A stretch of 64,000 nt of DNA from Bactericera cockerelli (Eukaryota > Arthropoda > Insecta > Hemiptera > Triozidae), in the NCBI GenBank assembly GCA_024516035.1, contig CM044966.1, forward strand, positions 16,163,377 to 16,227,376. Reading direction: 5' to 3'. The stretch's first letter is position 1; each line of letters begins with the position of its first letter. The notes under the pieces were generated by a model. That model was not told the origin of the DNA and did not search any database. It saw only the letters and a list, made by a program, of their open reading frames with translations. The position numbers were made by a program, and so were the translations under genes. This document shows, in pieces, positions 33,026 to 43,849 of this stretch.

Positions 33026-36000
33026 TCATGACGGCTTCTCAGTCGAGTCCTACGCCCCGCCGTCTCTTCGTCACAGAGCATTCAACCAAGTTGCAGTTCC
33101 TCATTGACACTGGCGCCGACTTATGCGTTTTCCCACGTTCTGCAGCACCTGGTAGACGTGAGAAGACCGACTACATCCTGTCCGCAGCCAATTCCACGGA
33201 CATCAACACCTACGGCACCATCACCTTGTCACTGAACTTTGGACTCCGGCGCGACTTCACCTGGCGGTTCGTAGTAGCAGATGTTTCAAAGCCAATCATC
33301 GGCGCAGATTTCCTCCACCATTTTAATTTGCTAGTGGACCTACGGAACCACAGACTACTTGATGGGACCACTCACCTCACTGCCCAAGGACATGTTGCTG
33401 AATCCAATATCCCGTCAGTCAAGACAGTTTCCGAAGCCTCTCCGTACCACCAGCTCCTCCAGCAGTTCAAGGACATCACACGCCCCGATGGTACTCCAGG
33501 CATCATCCGTCACAACACTAAGCACTTCATTGAGACAACTCCCGGTCCTCCAGTTGCCAGCAAACCAAGGCGTCTCGCACCAGCCAAGCTCAAGGCCGCC
33601 AAGAAGGAGTTCGACGCAATGTTACAACTAGGCATTGCTCGACCTTCCAACAGTCCATGGTCTGCACCCCTCCACATGGTCGAGAAGCCGCAAGCCGACA
33701 CCTGGCGACCCTGCGGAGACTATCGAGGACTCAATGCCCGCACCATTCCAGATCAGTATCCGGTGAGACATATACAAGACTTCGCCCACATTCTCCAAGG
33801 CAAAACAATCTTCACCACACTAGACCTCGTCCGAGCCTACAATCAGATCCCAGTAGCCGAGGAAGACATCTGCAAGACTGCAATCACCACCCCATTTGGC
33901 CTGTTTGAGTTCCCCTACATGTCATTTGGCCTATGCAACGCAGCCCAGACATTCCAACGCTTCATGGATGAAGTTCTTCGAGGCTTAGATTTCTGTTTCC
34001 CCTACATCGACGATGTCCTCGTAGCTTCCAACTCAGAGGAAGAACACCTGGCACACCTCTCAATCATCTTCAAGCGATTCCAAGACCACTCTCTTGTCCT
34101 GAATCCCAGCAAATGTGTGTTTGGCCAGCAACAAGTCCGATTCCTAGGATACTTCATTTCCAAGGATGGGACAAGCCCGCTTCCCGACAGAGTCAAGGAT
34201 ATCCTGCAGTTCCCGCGACCAACTACAGCCAAAGGTGTACGACAATTCATGGGGATGCTCAACTTCTACCGCCGCTTCATACCCAGAGCATCCCACACCT
34301 TCGCACCAGTCAACGATCTCCTGACTGACAACATCAAAGGCAAGGCAGAGATTCAATGGACGCCCGAAGCAATCAAATCATTCGATCAGTGCAAAGAGCG
34401 ACTCGCAGCAGCCACCCTCCTCGCTCACCCTCTCGATAATGCCCCACTCTCGCTTGTCACGGACGCCTCTGACACCGCAGTAGGCGCAACACTTCAACAA
34501 CTGGTCAACAGTGAATGGCAGCCACTCGGTTTCTTCTCCAAGAAACTTTCCAGTGCCGAGCAGAAGTACGGTGCCTATGACCGTGAGCTCCTCGCCATCT
34601 ATCTTGCTGTCAAAAACTTCCGACACATGGTAGAAGGACGCCAATTCACCATCTTCACGGACCACAAGCCGCTCACCTTCGCTTTCTGCCAAAAGCCAGA
34701 CAAATGCTCGCCTCGCCAGTTCCGCCACCTAGACCTTATCTCACAGTACACCACCGACATCCAGTACGTCCCAGGCGATCAAAACGTCGTAGCTGATGCC
34801 CTGTCAAGGATAGAGCTCATCCATGCGACTCTCGACTACAAGTCCCTAGCAGCCTCACAGAAAACTGATGTCGAACTACAAGCAGCACTCAAAAGAACCG
34901 ACTCCACACTTCAACTCAAACTACTAGAGATCCCCGGTTCCGGTGTCAAGCTCTACTGTGATGTGTCCACACCAACTGCAAGGCCCTACATCACCCGACC
35001 TTTCCGACGCACTGTGTTCAACATGGTACACCAGCTATCGCACCCCGGCACTAACACTACAGTCAAACTCGCACAGCAGAGATTCGTTTGGCCCTTCATT
35101 TCCAAGGACTGCCGCAGCTGGACCCAAGCCTGCACTGATTGCCAACGATCCAAGGTCACTCGCCACGTCAAGGCCCCACTCGGTTCCTTCTCTCCACCAA
35201 CGCAGAGATTCGAACATGTGCACATGGACCTCATCATCATGCCACACTCAGACGGATTCCGGTACTGTCTCACTATGGTTGATCGCTTCACACGATGGCC
35301 AGAAGTGATCCCGCTCCCAGACCAAGAAGACTCCACCGTCGCCAAGGCATTCTACACTCACTGGATCGCACGGTTCGGCACTCCACTCCGCATCACCACC
35401 GACCAAGGCAGACAGTTCGAGTCCAACCTGTTCAAAGAGCTCAGCACACTCACCGGCTCACAGCACCTCCGCACCACGGCATATCATCCTGCAGCCAATG
35501 GAATGGTCGAGCGACTCCACAGACAGCTTAAGGCCGCAATCAAATGCCACCACAACGACCGCTGGACAGACATCCTCCCTACTGTCCTACTTGGAATCCG
35601 AGCAGCATGGCGAGACGATCTCAAGGCATCCAGCGCAGAACTCGTCTACGGTGAACCACTCAGACTTCCCGGCGAGTTCCTCACATCCAAGACAGATGAT
35701 CCAGACCCCACAACAGAGTTCGTCAAAGATCTTCGCAGCCACATGCGCCAGCTCCAACCAGTCAGCGGAACACAGCACGGTGACAAGTCCCACTTCATAT
35801 TCAAGGACCTCTACACCGCAGACCAAGTTTTCATCCGCCGAGAGCTTTCCAAACGCTGCCTCCAGATGCCATACGACGGACCTTACCCAGTCGTCAGGAG
35901 AAGTTCCCGAACGTTCGTGATTGACATCAATGGAAAATACACCACAGTCACCATTGATCGACTGAAGCCAGCCTACACCATGACCGACACTGCCGACCCA

Positions 36001-36108
36001 CCACAGCACCAGGCAGATTGCACCAGCCGCAGCCCCCCGCTTCAACCAACCAGTATAACGACACGATCCGGCCGCAGAGTCCACTTCCCCAAGAGATTCC
36101 AGAACTAA
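32992..36108 (+). CDS. pol: Gypsy Pol polyprotein (PR-RT-RH-IN)
   Basis: 1038 codons, probably made as a Gag-Pol fusion by -1 frameshifting; the ATG at 32992 is only the first Met of the frame. Protease: LIDTGAD (D39). Reverse transcriptase: [10 protein letters not shown] (D278) and YIDD (338-341). RNase H: TDASD (D491), RELLAI (E532), FTDHKPL (D557). Integrase: zinc-binding H680, H684, C714, C717, then HMDLI (D746), TTDQG (D804) and GMVERLH (E840), the DDE triad. A GPYPVV (GPY/F) module at 963-968 follows, and no chromodomain is evident. All catalytic residues I checked are present. It reverse-transcribes the RNA in particles and inserts the DNA in the nucleus. Confidence 0.97.
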   Translation: MQVSGKRHGPLIMTASQSSPTPRRLFVTEHSTKLQFLIDTGADLCVFPRSAAPGRREKTDYILSAANSTDINTYGTITLSLNFGLRRDFTWRFVVADVSKPIIGADFLHHFNLLVDLRNHRLLDGTTHLTAQGHVAESNIPSVKTVSEASPYHQLLQQFKDITRPDGTPGIIRHNTKHFIETTPGPPVASKPRRLAPAKLKAAKKEFDAMLQLGIARPSNSPWSAPLHMVEKPQADTWRPCGDYRGLNARTIPDQYPVRHIQDFAHILQGKTIFTTLDLVRAYNQIPVAEEDICKTAITTPFGLFEFPYMSFGLCNAAQTFQRFMDEVLRGLDFCFPYIDDVLVASNSEEEHLAHLSIIFKRFQDHSLVLNPSKCVFGQQQVRFLGYFISKDGTSPLPDRVKDILQFPRPTTAKGVRQFMGMLNFYRRFIPRASHTFAPVNDLLTDNIKGKAEIQWTPEAIKSFDQCKERLAAATLLAHPLDNAPLSLVTDASDTAVGATLQQLVNSEWQPLGFFSKKLSSAEQKYGAYDRELLAIYLAVKNFRHMVEGRQFTIFTDHKPLTFAFCQKPDKCSPRQFRHLDLISQYTTDIQYVPGDQNVVADALSRIELIHATLDYKSLAASQKTDVELQAALKRTDSTLQLKLLEIPGSGVKLYCDVSTPTARPYITRPFRRTVFNMVHQLSHPGTNTTVKLAQQRFVWPFISKDCRSWTQACTDCQRSKVTRHVKAPLGSFSPPTQRFEHVHMDLIIMPHSDGFRYCLTMVDRFTRWPEVIPLPDQEDSTVAKAFYTHWIARFGTPLRITTDQGRQFESNLFKELSTLTGSQHLRTTAYHPAANGMVERLHRQLKAAIKCHHNDRWTDILPTVLLGIRAAWRDDLKASSAELVYGEPLRLPGEFLTSKTDDPDPTTEFVKDLRSHMRQLQPVSGTQHGDKSHFIFKDLYTADQVFIRRELSKRCLQMPYDGPYPVVRRSSRTFVIDINGKYTTVTIDRLKPAYTMTDTADPPQHQADCTSRSPPLQPTSITTRSGRRVHFPKRFQN
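33004..33010 (+). promoter_or_regulatory. -1 ribosomal frameshift site GGGAAAC
   Basis: In the gag frame it reads CAG-GGA-AAC, the exact X-XXY-YYZ arrangement of a -1 slippery heptamer. It lies inside the 34-base gag/pol overlap and moves ribosomes into the pol frame before the gag stop at 33023-33025. A downstream stimulatory structure was not established. Confidence 0.85.
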
Positions 36109-36140
36109 TCCCCACACCGATGAATCGTGATTACATCACT

Positions 36141-36152
36141 GGCAGGGGAGTG
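36141..36152 (+). promoter_or_regulatory. Polypurine tract
   Basis: GGCAGGGGAGTG directly before the 3' LTR. Expected primer for plus-strand DNA. Confidence 0.85.
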
Positions 36153-36371
36153 TGTAGCGTGCGCCGTGATCGCCGTGTCATACTAAGTGCAGTACTATTA
36201 TCTTTGCATGTTTGTTAAATGAACTTCTCACTTTCACATTTATCTACATTGTAATAAGTACCCAAACCAAATTGTTATCATTTAATCTTAATCTGAAACT
36301 AAAACTGTATACAAATATATTTCTAAATCAATCTAACAGTGCCTTCTCATTCCAACTCACTACCCTCTACA
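36153..36371 (+). repeat. Gypsy 3' LTR
   Basis: 219 bp, one base shorter than the 5' LTR and otherwise the same by reading. Pol ends 45 bases before it. Confidence 0.95.
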
Positions 36372-36379
36372 CTTTATTT

Positions 36380-36700
36380 ATTTATAATCATATACAGATA
36401 TAAACAGATATAATATGTATAGACAGATATATGTATAAAAGTAATTAAATAATAGAAATTAAATGAAATAATATTTTCTCTCAATTATCTCTTTTTTTTT
36501 TTTTTTTTTTTTTTTATCTCAGTCTACCTTGCACCTACTTCAGTTCTCAATGTTATAAACAGATGTACAGAGCATATACAGATATAAACAGATATAATAT
36601 GTATAAACAGATATATGTATAAAAGTAATTAAATAATGGAAATTACATCAAGTAACAATTTCTCCCTACTTCAGTTCTCAATGGTCAAACAAGATTCTTT
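36380..36700. repeat. Tandem duplication of a ~180-bp AT-rich block
   Basis: CATATACAGATATAAACAGA at 36389 recurs at 36572, and CTACTTCAGTTCTCAATG at 36535 recurs at 36667. A 29-base T run at about 36491 interrupts the first copy. The next 120 bases hold nothing recognised. Confidence 0.75.
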
Positions 36701-36834
36701 CATTTCTATGAGTGAATGACATATTTTTAAAAGTAAAATTACATAAAACATGGAAGTAATTCGCTTGAGTGCGTCGCACTGGATAGTCGCGCGTTACTCA
36801 CGAAATAATTTTGAAATCGAAAATATTTTCAGAG

Positions 36835-36855
36835 AGAAAGATATATAAATAGATG

Positions 36856-36894
<39 letters not shown>

Positions 36895-37115
36895 AGAGAA
36901 AGAGAAAGAGAAACAGAAAGAGAAAGAGAAAGAGAAAGAGAAAGAGAAAGAGAAAGTAAAAGAGAAAGAGAAAGAGAAAGAGAAAGAGAAAGAGAAAGAG
37001 AAAGAGAAAGAGAAAGAGAAAAAGAAAGAGAAAGAGAAAGAGACAGAGAAAGAGAAAGAGAGCAAAAGATAGATAAAGTAAAAGATAGATAGAGAGAGAG
37101 AGTAATACTGATTAA
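36835..37115. repeat. (GAGAAA)n hexanucleotide array
   Basis: About 28 near-perfect GAGAAA units at 36885-37060, edged by GA and GATA repeats. Confidence 0.95.
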
Positions 37116-37199
37116 GTAAGTCTGAACTTTGCTACGGGACTTTTCGTTGCATAATGTTAAAGAGTTTAACACCCAAATTTTCAGCGAATGGAGGATAAC

Positions 37200-37340
37200 T
37201 TTCCCTGGAAACTCTCAAACCACGTTAACCTCAACCCGTCTGGGTTGGGGGGGAAGAGCCAGCATCACGAGATTCGAATTTGAATGGTCACCCATCCAAA
37301 TCCTAACCTCGCTGGACGTTGCTTAGCCTCAGCCTAGCCT
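37200..37340 (-). mobile_element. 5S-derived SINE, fragment
   Basis: On the minus strand: TAAGCAACGTCCAGCGAGGT, GATTTGGATGGGTGACCA, TCTCGTGATGCTGGC, then the shared CCCAGACGGGTTGAGGTTAA body. It keeps the 5S C-box region lost in the copy at 8806. Confidence 0.75.
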
Positions 37341-37359
37341 CAAGAGAACCCTGAGCTGG

Positions 37360-38003
37360 TCTATCTCTCTCTATCTCTGTTTTTCACTCTCTAGGACACT
37401 CCCACATGAAGTACCCACTCAATTCATACCCAAATTTCTCTCTCTCTCTTCTTCATTCATCCCTTTTCCAGCTCTCTCTATCTCTCAGAAATCTTATTTT
37501 GTAAATCTTACTCTTTCTCTGTCCCTTTGTCTCCCTCTGTCTCTCTTTCTCTTTCTCTCTCTTTATCTCTCCCTCTCTCTCTTTCTCACTCTCTCTTTCT
37601 CTAATTTTCTCCCTTTCTCTTTATATAAATCTGCTTCCTTCCCTCTATCTCTCTCTCCCTGTATATTTGTCTCTCTCTGTTGCTCTCTTCCAAATCCATA
37701 TGTTTATCTTCCTCTCTCTCTCTCTCTCATGAAATTAATGACACTTTAGTTACCTGGCTATCTCCCTCTCTTTATTTTGACCTCTATCATCTTCTCACAT
37801 TATCCCTCTCTGTCTCATTCACTCCCTATCTCTCTTGTGTCTATTTATCTATCTATCTCTTTCTCTCCCTATCTCTCTTGTGTCTATTTATCTATCTATC
37901 TCTTTCCTCTCTCTCTCTCTGTCTCTCAAGTGTAAGTGGTGACAGACTATAAATCCTGCACGTAATTGAAATAAATATTCCTCAACAGCTTTCCTCTCTC
38001 CCC

Positions 38004-38067
<64 letters not shown>

Positions 38068-38340
38068 CTTCCCTCTCCTCTCTTCCTCTCCTTCTTCCTC
38101 TCCTCTCTATCTCTCCTTTCTGCCCCTCTCATTCCCTCTCCTCTTTCCTCACTCTCTCTCTCTCTCTCTCCTTCCCTCTTCTTCCCTCTACCCCTAATTT
38201 CCTACTCTTTTCTCTCCTCTCTCCCTCTTTCCCTCTCTCTTCTCTCCTCTCTCCCTCTTTACCTCTCTCTTCTTTTCTCTCTCCCTCTTTACCTCTCTCT
38301 CCCCTCTCTCTCTCCCTCCACTCTCTATCCTCTCTTTTTT
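37360..38340. repeat. CT-rich simple sequence, ~1 kb
   Basis: Variable CT tracts. CCCTATCTCTCTTGTGTCTA with TTTATCTATCT is repeated at 37825 and 37868. Several CCCTCTTTACCTCTCTCT words lie at 38220-38300. Confidence 0.88.
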
Positions 38341-38537
38341 TTAGGTCAATTTGCTTGGTTTACGTATTATTTTTTCATAGAGATTTTTGGAAACGTCTAC
38401 AAATATTAGCCAGACTGTCCCTCAAGTAGGACTATACTGTCATGTGATTGGTTGAAACTCCGACTTGTGGGCGTGTCTGGTTTATTATAATCCTATTATA
38501 CCATTTCGCCCTTAGTCAAGCCGCTGGAATTCGAAGA
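38341..38537. other. Spacer, nothing recognised
   Basis: Unique-looking sequence between the CT block and a SINE. Confidence 0.5.
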
Positions 38538-38713
38538 TAATAATAATGATATCGCCTTATTTATACTGCCCGAGTCCCATTTATTCCAGCAGTAAGGTAA
38601 AAATCCTAAACGGGAGGATTATTTGTCATGTCCCGGCTGGGTTTCGAACCCACGACATCTGGAATCTCTGGATTCACAGAGAGCCGCCTTTACCACTGAG
38701 CTACCGGGACAAA
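38538..38713 (-). mobile_element. tRNA-derived SINE, family 2, best copy
   Basis: On the minus strand the head starts GTCCCGGTAGCTCAGTGG (A box) and reaches GTGGGTTCGAAACCC (B box), closing with CCGGGAC, which pairs seven for seven with the start. The anticodon arm and variable loop are off-size, so it is not a functional tRNA. The body ends GGGCAGTATAAATAAGGCGA with (ATT)n. The same tail wording recurs at about 58255, and related heads lie at 44388, 46186, 47087 and 58441. Confidence 0.75.
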
Positions 38714-38750
38714 CGTTAAACAGGGTCCCACCCAATGACTGATTTTTTGG

Positions 38751-38960
38751 TAGTCACCGTGCATTGGTAGTCAACTGAGGTCATACAGGCAGCGCAAGAA
38801 GGCAGTTGGTTCGAATTCCACCTAGTGCATGATAATTTTCTCATTTATTTGAATTTTTGAGACCATATAGTAATAAGACTCTGAGGGTCTGGTGATAGAA
38901 AATGCTTTGAGAAATAATCTCTCCTGGTGGTTACCTTCCACTAAAGAGTGTTATTATTAT
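38751..38960 (+). mobile_element. tRNA-derived SINE, family 1, copy b
   Basis: Head CACCGTGCATTGGTAGTC...GGTTCGAATTCC, then the family body (AATAAGACTCTGAGGG, AAAATGCTTTGAGAAATAA, GGTGGTTACCTTCCACTAAA) and (TTA)n. The most complete plus-strand copy. Confidence 0.8.
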
Positions 38961-39124
38961 TTTTAACTATAGTCATTGTTTTAGCATGTTTTGTAGTTTT
39001 GTACAGTAATGAAAATAGTCGGTTCCAAGAGCTGTAGGCAATCAGGAAAACTGTGTGTTTTTTAGTGTGTGGGAATCCCAAACAATTACTTAAGGTCTAA
39101 CTTGACCTTAAGAAAAATGTCCCT

Positions 39125-39400
39125 TACCTTTCCTTCTTCTTTTACTCTGTCTTATCCCGCTTAGGCAGGTTCGACGTTGTTCAACCTTATGGTTGAGGTT
39201 GTTTGGTTACTTTTCCCCGAAAAAATAAGAATCCTGTTGTGGTGACTTAATAAAAGTACTTTAGTGGTCAGGTGGTAGAAAATCTTCTAGGCACTATTCT
39301 CGCCGGGTAGCTAGGTGGTTCTTCTTCTTTCACTTTGCCTTTTTCCCAATCCTACTTGGGGTCGGCATTCTTCAACCTCATGGTTGTGGTTTGTTGGTTG
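39125..39400 (-). mobile_element. Two LINE-type 3' tails in a row
   Basis: On the minus strand 39235-39128 reads GGTTGAACAACGTCGAACC, then GCGGGATAAGACAGAGTAAA, then AGAAGAAGG. 39392-39320 is a diverged version with GGTTGAAGAATGCCGACC and AGAAGAAGAA. The tail resembles RTE-type 3' ends, which is an inference from wording only. A plus-strand scrap of it lies at 49503-49545. Confidence 0.5.
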
Positions 39401-39509
39401 GTGGTGGCACATTTATTTTACCTTCCACTTAAGTGTCTGATTCATTATAAAGTGTGCTACGTGCTTCAGTGATATAGTCTGCTTTAACTTTTCATTTTGA
39501 AGCAGTATT

Positions 39510-39680
39510 ACTTCCGAGAAATTTCTAATATTAGAAATCGGAAGTATTGTGTTCGTTTTTGTAAAAAAAATATTTTTTTGCTCCGATTTCAATTTTTTTC
39601 ATATTTCTGGACGTTTCATAACCTCCTGAGCAAATTTGGTTTTGTGTCCGTCTGTCGGTCTGTCGGTCTGTCGGTCTGTC

Positions 39681-39718
<38 letters not shown>

Positions 39719-40253
39719 TAAAACGATTCCTTGTAACGCGCAAATCTCGGAAACTACTCAACCGATTTTGATGAAATTTTGCACACATCTAGGAGACATT
39801 CTGTAGATGGTCCCATTTTAAATTCATCGAATTCGTACTAGCGGCTCTGGGTGAAAGAGACCATGCGCCTGACCACTAACTTTTTACTTAAATGCTTATA
39901 TCTCGTGAACGGTACACCCGATTTTGATGAAATTTTGTATGTATATGCATATTATTGTTTTACACAGGCTTTTTATTTTCTTTTTAATTAATTATAATTT
40001 GACTCTGATATTTAAGAAAATCCGAAATTTTGGCCAAAAAAGTCAAAAAATAAGAACCAGGACTTGCCGATACAGAATATTTTGTAGAATCTAGAATGTA
40101 GAAAAGACGGTTTTCTACCATATAAAATAAATTTGAAGAAAATCGATTCAGCCGTTTCAGAGATACAAGTAATTTAGTATAAAAACTCAAAATTCGCACG
40201 TGTACACAATGTGAAACAATCACGAGGAAGTATTGTGTCCATAATTGGCAGTG
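39510..40253 (+). mobile_element. Dispersed 700-bp family, copy 2
   Basis: Collinear with 10028-10731. The internal GTCTGTCG microsatellite is expanded to a run of GTCT units. Differences from the other copies are scattered single bases. Confidence 0.8.
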
Positions 40254-40319
40254 TTTTTTTTAATATTTTTTATGTGTTTTTTTTGAGTGGCAACCTATAA
40301 CCACATTATAGAATTTACT

Positions 40320-40745
40320 TTTTATTCTCTTTCTCTCCTCTTTTTTATATAACCCCTCTTTCTCTGCCTCTCCTTCTCTTTCTCTTCCTCTCTCTCTCTT
40401 TCTCTCTCACTTCCTCTCTCTCCCTCTTTCTCTCGATCTCTCCATCTCTTTTTCTCTTTCTATCTTTTTTTTATCTCTCTCCTCTCTCTCACTCTCTCTT
40501 TTTCACTCCCTCTTTCTCTTTATTCCTCTTTTTTGTCTAACTCCCTCTCTTTTTCGCTCTCTCATCCCTCTATCTCTCTCTTTTACTCCCTCTCTCTCTT
40601 TATCTTCTTTTTTCTCTAACTCCCTCTCTTTTCCTCTCTCTCCTCCCTCTCTCTCTCTCACACTTCCTCTTCCTCTCTTTTTCCCTCTCTCACTCACTCT
40701 CTCCTCCCTCCCTACTCTCTCTTTTTCTCTATCTCCTCTTTCTCT
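40320..40745. repeat. CT-rich simple sequence
   Basis: CT tracts with CTCCCTCTCTTTTTCGC-like words spaced about 60 bases apart. Confidence 0.85.
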
Positions 40746-40897
40746 CTGACACACACCCAATATTTTACTCTCTTTCAAGTTGTACACACTCAAAAGTTGA
40801 AAACTGTCATATACTGTCATGATATATTTACATTTGCATCACTTTTTCCAACATTTCAAAGTGGATATAATATTAATTATTATATTAATTTTTTATA

Positions 40898-40985
40898 GTC
40901 ACCGTGGCCGAGTGGGTAGCGCGCTAGGTTCGCAGTTCGCACGCACAGTTACATGGGTTCGACATCAGCGGAGTCGAAAGTTATC
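40898..40985 (+). mobile_element. tRNA-like SINE head
   Basis: GTCACCGTGGCCGAGTGGGT (A box) and ATGGGTTCGACATC (imperfect B box) recall tRNA-Ser/Leu, with no closing acceptor stem. It lies directly before the 243-bp inverted repeat. Confidence 0.55.
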
Positions 40986-41001
40986 GGCTCTGTATTATGA
41001 A

Positions 41002-41537
41002 CCCCCAAAAACACCACTTCGTGGTTAAAAAAAGAAGAACGCCTCACTCAAAGAATGATTATAATTAGCTAAAAATAAATGATATCAAATTGAGAACACC
41101 TTGTCCCCTCTCTTTCTATATCCCTGCACTCCTCTCTGAATTTATTCCTCTTATGTTTAGCTTTATTTATCCTTTCTAGGGGTCATCCCAAACTTGATTT
41201 CTCTTTAAATTTACTTGTTGCACGGCAATAAAAAATGGCGGTCGGAGTATGATTTTTCTGAAGTTATTTGATTTGAATCGAGAAAATTACACCGCGACCG
41301 CCATTTTTTATTGCCGTGCAACAAGTAAATTTAAAGAGAAATCAAGTTTGGGATGACCCCTAGAAAGGATAAATAAAGCTAAACATAAGAGGAATAAATT
41401 CAGAGAGGAGTGCAGGGATATAGAAAGAGAGGGGACAAGGTGTTCTCAATTTGATATCATTTATTTTTAGCTAATTATAATCATTCTTTGAGTGAGGCGT
41501 TCTTCTTTTTTTAACCACGAAGTGGTGTTTTTGGGGG
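41002..41537. repeat. Perfect 243-bp inverted repeat with 50-bp spacer
   Basis: The left arm 41002-41244 starts CCCCCAAAAACACCACTTCG and ends AAAAAATGGCGGTCG. The right arm 41295-41537 is its reverse complement with no difference found on reading. The homology stops abruptly at both outer ends. No TIR, target duplication or reading frame explains it. Transcription would give a 243-bp RNA hairpin. Confidence 0.93.
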
Positions 41538-42115
41538 GATATCAGTTCTTTTTGTACGAAAATATAGGTTCATACACTACTGAAACATTAGGACTGACAA
41601 AAGTAAATAAGCTGGGAAAATGTGAATGTACCAAGTTGTCTTTTCTAAGATATAGTTTTAGCAGTACGTATTTAATTTTTCTAAGGTCAATATGTATTTG
41701 GATCACAGATTTGGTTCCTAAGTCCCCAAAGTGAGTAAATAATATATAAATTTGCAATGCAAGATCTTTTGATTCTATTCTCCACATGATTAGGTTTATC
41801 TTTCAATGCTAAATAGACCTCGGAGCCTCCTATGAGGGACACTAAAACACCTGGATTTACAAATGCCAAAGAAATTAATTTGTAATCACCTTATCAAGGT
41901 GAGGTAATGAGTTCTCTCCCGTTGACTTTTTCTTACCCGAATTCTCTCCGGCTTGTTGCAGGGGTCACCACGAGTATCTCTCCCAGAAATAAGACCATGC
42001 TTTGTTACATTAGGTATTTAAGAAAATGAAAACTATAAAATTATCATTTTTATATAAGAATGGGCCTTTTATAAGGAAATCTTTTAAATCTCTAACTAAT
42101 GAAAGGCAATGCCTT
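41538..42115. other. Unassigned DNA with minus-strand short frames
   Basis: Two overlapping minus-strand frames (60 and 81 codons) are less repetitive than most here and could be exon or transposon scraps, but they have no domain I recognise. 41880-41980 has GAGTTCTCTCCCG-type words shared with 42470-42485. Confidence 0.4.
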
Positions 42116-42350
42116 CAGTGTTTAGTAGAGTTAGGTAAAATACATAGAAGGCCATGCCTCAGGAATATAGTATATAGGGTTAAGGATAATACATAGAAGG
42201 CAATGCCTCGGGATTATAATAGGGTTTTTTTTTTTTTTTTTTTTTTATAATAATAGGATTATAATAGGGTTAGGTAAATATATAGAAGGCCATGCCTTGG
42301 GTTTATCATAGGGTTAGGAAAAATACATAGAAGGCCATGCCTCAGGTCTA
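42110..42350. repeat. Minisatellite, ~58 bp, about 4-5 copies
   Basis: Units share GGGTTAGG, AATACATAGAAGGCCATGCC and TC(A/G)GG. A T run at about 42227-42246 interrupts the array. Confidence 0.8.
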
Positions 42351-42559
42351 TATTAATGATTCCTAGGTGTTTCGATTATAATTTTTATGCTAGGCCTAAA
42401 CTATGTAGGTATAAAATCAGGTAAAAATGCAAGCGACGCGGCGGGAGACAATTTGGTGTTGATAAAACCATGAGCGGGAGAGAACTCGGTTGTGAAGTCC
42501 CTTATCAATACCTCACGAGGTATGAGTGTACCCCGGACATAATGGACAGATAAAAAAAA

Positions 42560-42620
42560 AACTTCTCTCAAGGGGATCGAACCCAAGCCTAGTATGCTAC
42601 CCACTTGGCCAAAGTCACTA
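42560..42620 (-). mobile_element. tRNA-like SINE head, fragment
   Basis: On the minus strand TTTGGCCAAGTGGGTAGC (A-box-like) and TTGGGTTCGATCCCCTTG (B box). No body recognised. Confidence 0.5.
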
Positions 42621-42659
42621 CTTTGTCACAACTTTTAGTGAGTAGCATCGACATTATGA

Positions 42660-42826
42660 GAGCTACATAATTCATCATATTATTATTATTCAACAATTTA
42701 GATCAATCTTTATTTACAATTACAAATATATACAGATGCAGTCAAAAGGTATAATAAATTAAATATAAACAAAGTTTGATCAAGGGTGGTGATAATGCCT
42801 TTGGCATTCTCTTCCGTTTATTTTAT
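42660..42826 (-). mobile_element. LINE 3' tail with hairpin, diverged minus copy
   Basis: On the minus strand GGAAGAGAATGCCAAAGGCA (hairpin AATGCC/GGCATT), CCACCCTTGATC, an AT-rich stretch, then AATAAAGATTG and (AAT)n. The hairpin stem sequence differs from the other copies but still pairs. Confidence 0.55.
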
Positions 42827-43009
42827 CTCCATCCAACCATGATTGTCCAAAATCAATCTCGTAATGCCGCCACAGGTCATTGTCCAATTCTTCAACTCCT
42901 AAAATTTTCCTCGCGAGGGTAATTGGGTCGACATGAAGATCAAATATAAAGATCGGAAAAACAAAACAATGTGAAGCCCAAATTGAAAATATAGACCTAA
43001 AAATTTCGT

Positions 43010-43080
43010 CCCCGCCAGGATTCGAACCCATGCTGACCGGGTGGCAGGTCGAGCATGCTACCAATAGACAAAGTTATCTT
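43010..43080 (-). mobile_element. tRNA-like SINE head, fragment
   Basis: On the minus strand TTGTCTATTGGTAGCATGC (A-box-like) and ATGGGTTCGAATCCTGGCG (B box). Confidence 0.5.
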
Positions 43081-43836
43081 CTACAGAAACGGGCTGAAAA
43101 TGAACTAAATTAATACTTGGAAACTTAAACTTTAAAATTTTGCAGTGAGAGAGCGAGGTCATCTCGAAAAATACATACTGGCCAAGATCTGACCACTAAG
43201 CTAAGAATTCGAAGGTACCTACCCGCCAAAGAAAATGAAATGGCCACCAGGTGCCACCCAGTGGACCGGATGAAGGAATAAAATCAATAAATTTGGTATC
43301 TGCTCATCAAGATCTTTCATTTGATACCACTTAAGACTAGTATTATCCTTCAATTCCCGATTTGGGCTCCCAAAACCCGAGGCCGCCCAAATGGGCCGCC
43401 CGCTTATAATTTAGAATTTTTTTTTGGTCCGGGCTCATCTCCATTATATCTTGATCACTTTAGACACCTCACTTAATCTTCAGTGCCAAGTTAAAGACAC
43501 GAAGTCGGGTCTCAAAGGATCCGTATGAAAAAAAAAAAAAACAGAAAAAAAAAAATTATGAATCTTTTCATGTCTTTCACGATTGTTGGGGGGTCTCGAA
43601 AATAGGGTTCCCGGTGGCCTAGGAAGTCAAACAAAGAGTCAAATCAACTTATTTTTCAACGTAGAGCCCATTTCTGCAATAAAAATTGCGATTTTTGAAA
43701 TTCATGTTGCACTTTTCGCTGGCTGAAAGTACATGAAATGCATGGGAACTATGTTTTCCGTAACCTTACACTCTGCCGGGCTGTCTCTTTCTTTGTATAG
43801 GCGTTCTTCACACCTCGGCCGAGGTGTTTGATATTT
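43081..43836. other. Spacer, nothing recognised
   Basis: Mixed sequence with A runs near 43530. No gene, RNA or repeat supported. Confidence 0.5.
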
Positions 43837-43849
43837 AAATCTTTCATTA

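Larger units (their letters stand above)
31867..36371 (+). mobile_element. Ty3/Gypsy LTR retrotransposon, CsRn1-like, apparently intact
   Basis: A full-length element of 4505 bp: 5' LTR, tRNA-Trp primer-binding site, gag, pol, polypurine tract, 3' LTR. It is flanked by CTTT on both sides (31863-31866, 36372-36375). Gag has a C-x2-H-x9-C-x3-C motif, and the primer site pairs with the tRNA-Trp 3' end; both are hallmarks of the CsRn1/Kabuki group of Ty3/Gypsy. Pol runs protease, reverse transcriptase, RNase H, integrase, GPY/F. No env-like frame follows. The LTRs differ by one base insertion and no stop breaks gag or pol, so it inserted recently. Its C-rich codon use stands out from the AT-rich surroundings. 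Confidence 0.97.

Noticed and set aside
36108..36152. An env gene after Gypsy pol
   Set aside because: Only 45 bases lie between the pol stop and the 3' LTR.
38630..38713. A functional tRNA on the minus strand with a perfect 7-bp acceptor stem
   Set aside because: The anticodon loop and variable region are off-size and a SINE body with an (ATT)n tail follows.
41542..41869. A host exon encoded on the minus strand
   Set aside because: Two frames of 60 and 81 codons overlap, and I found no domain or convincing splice-site pair. It remains possible but unsupported.
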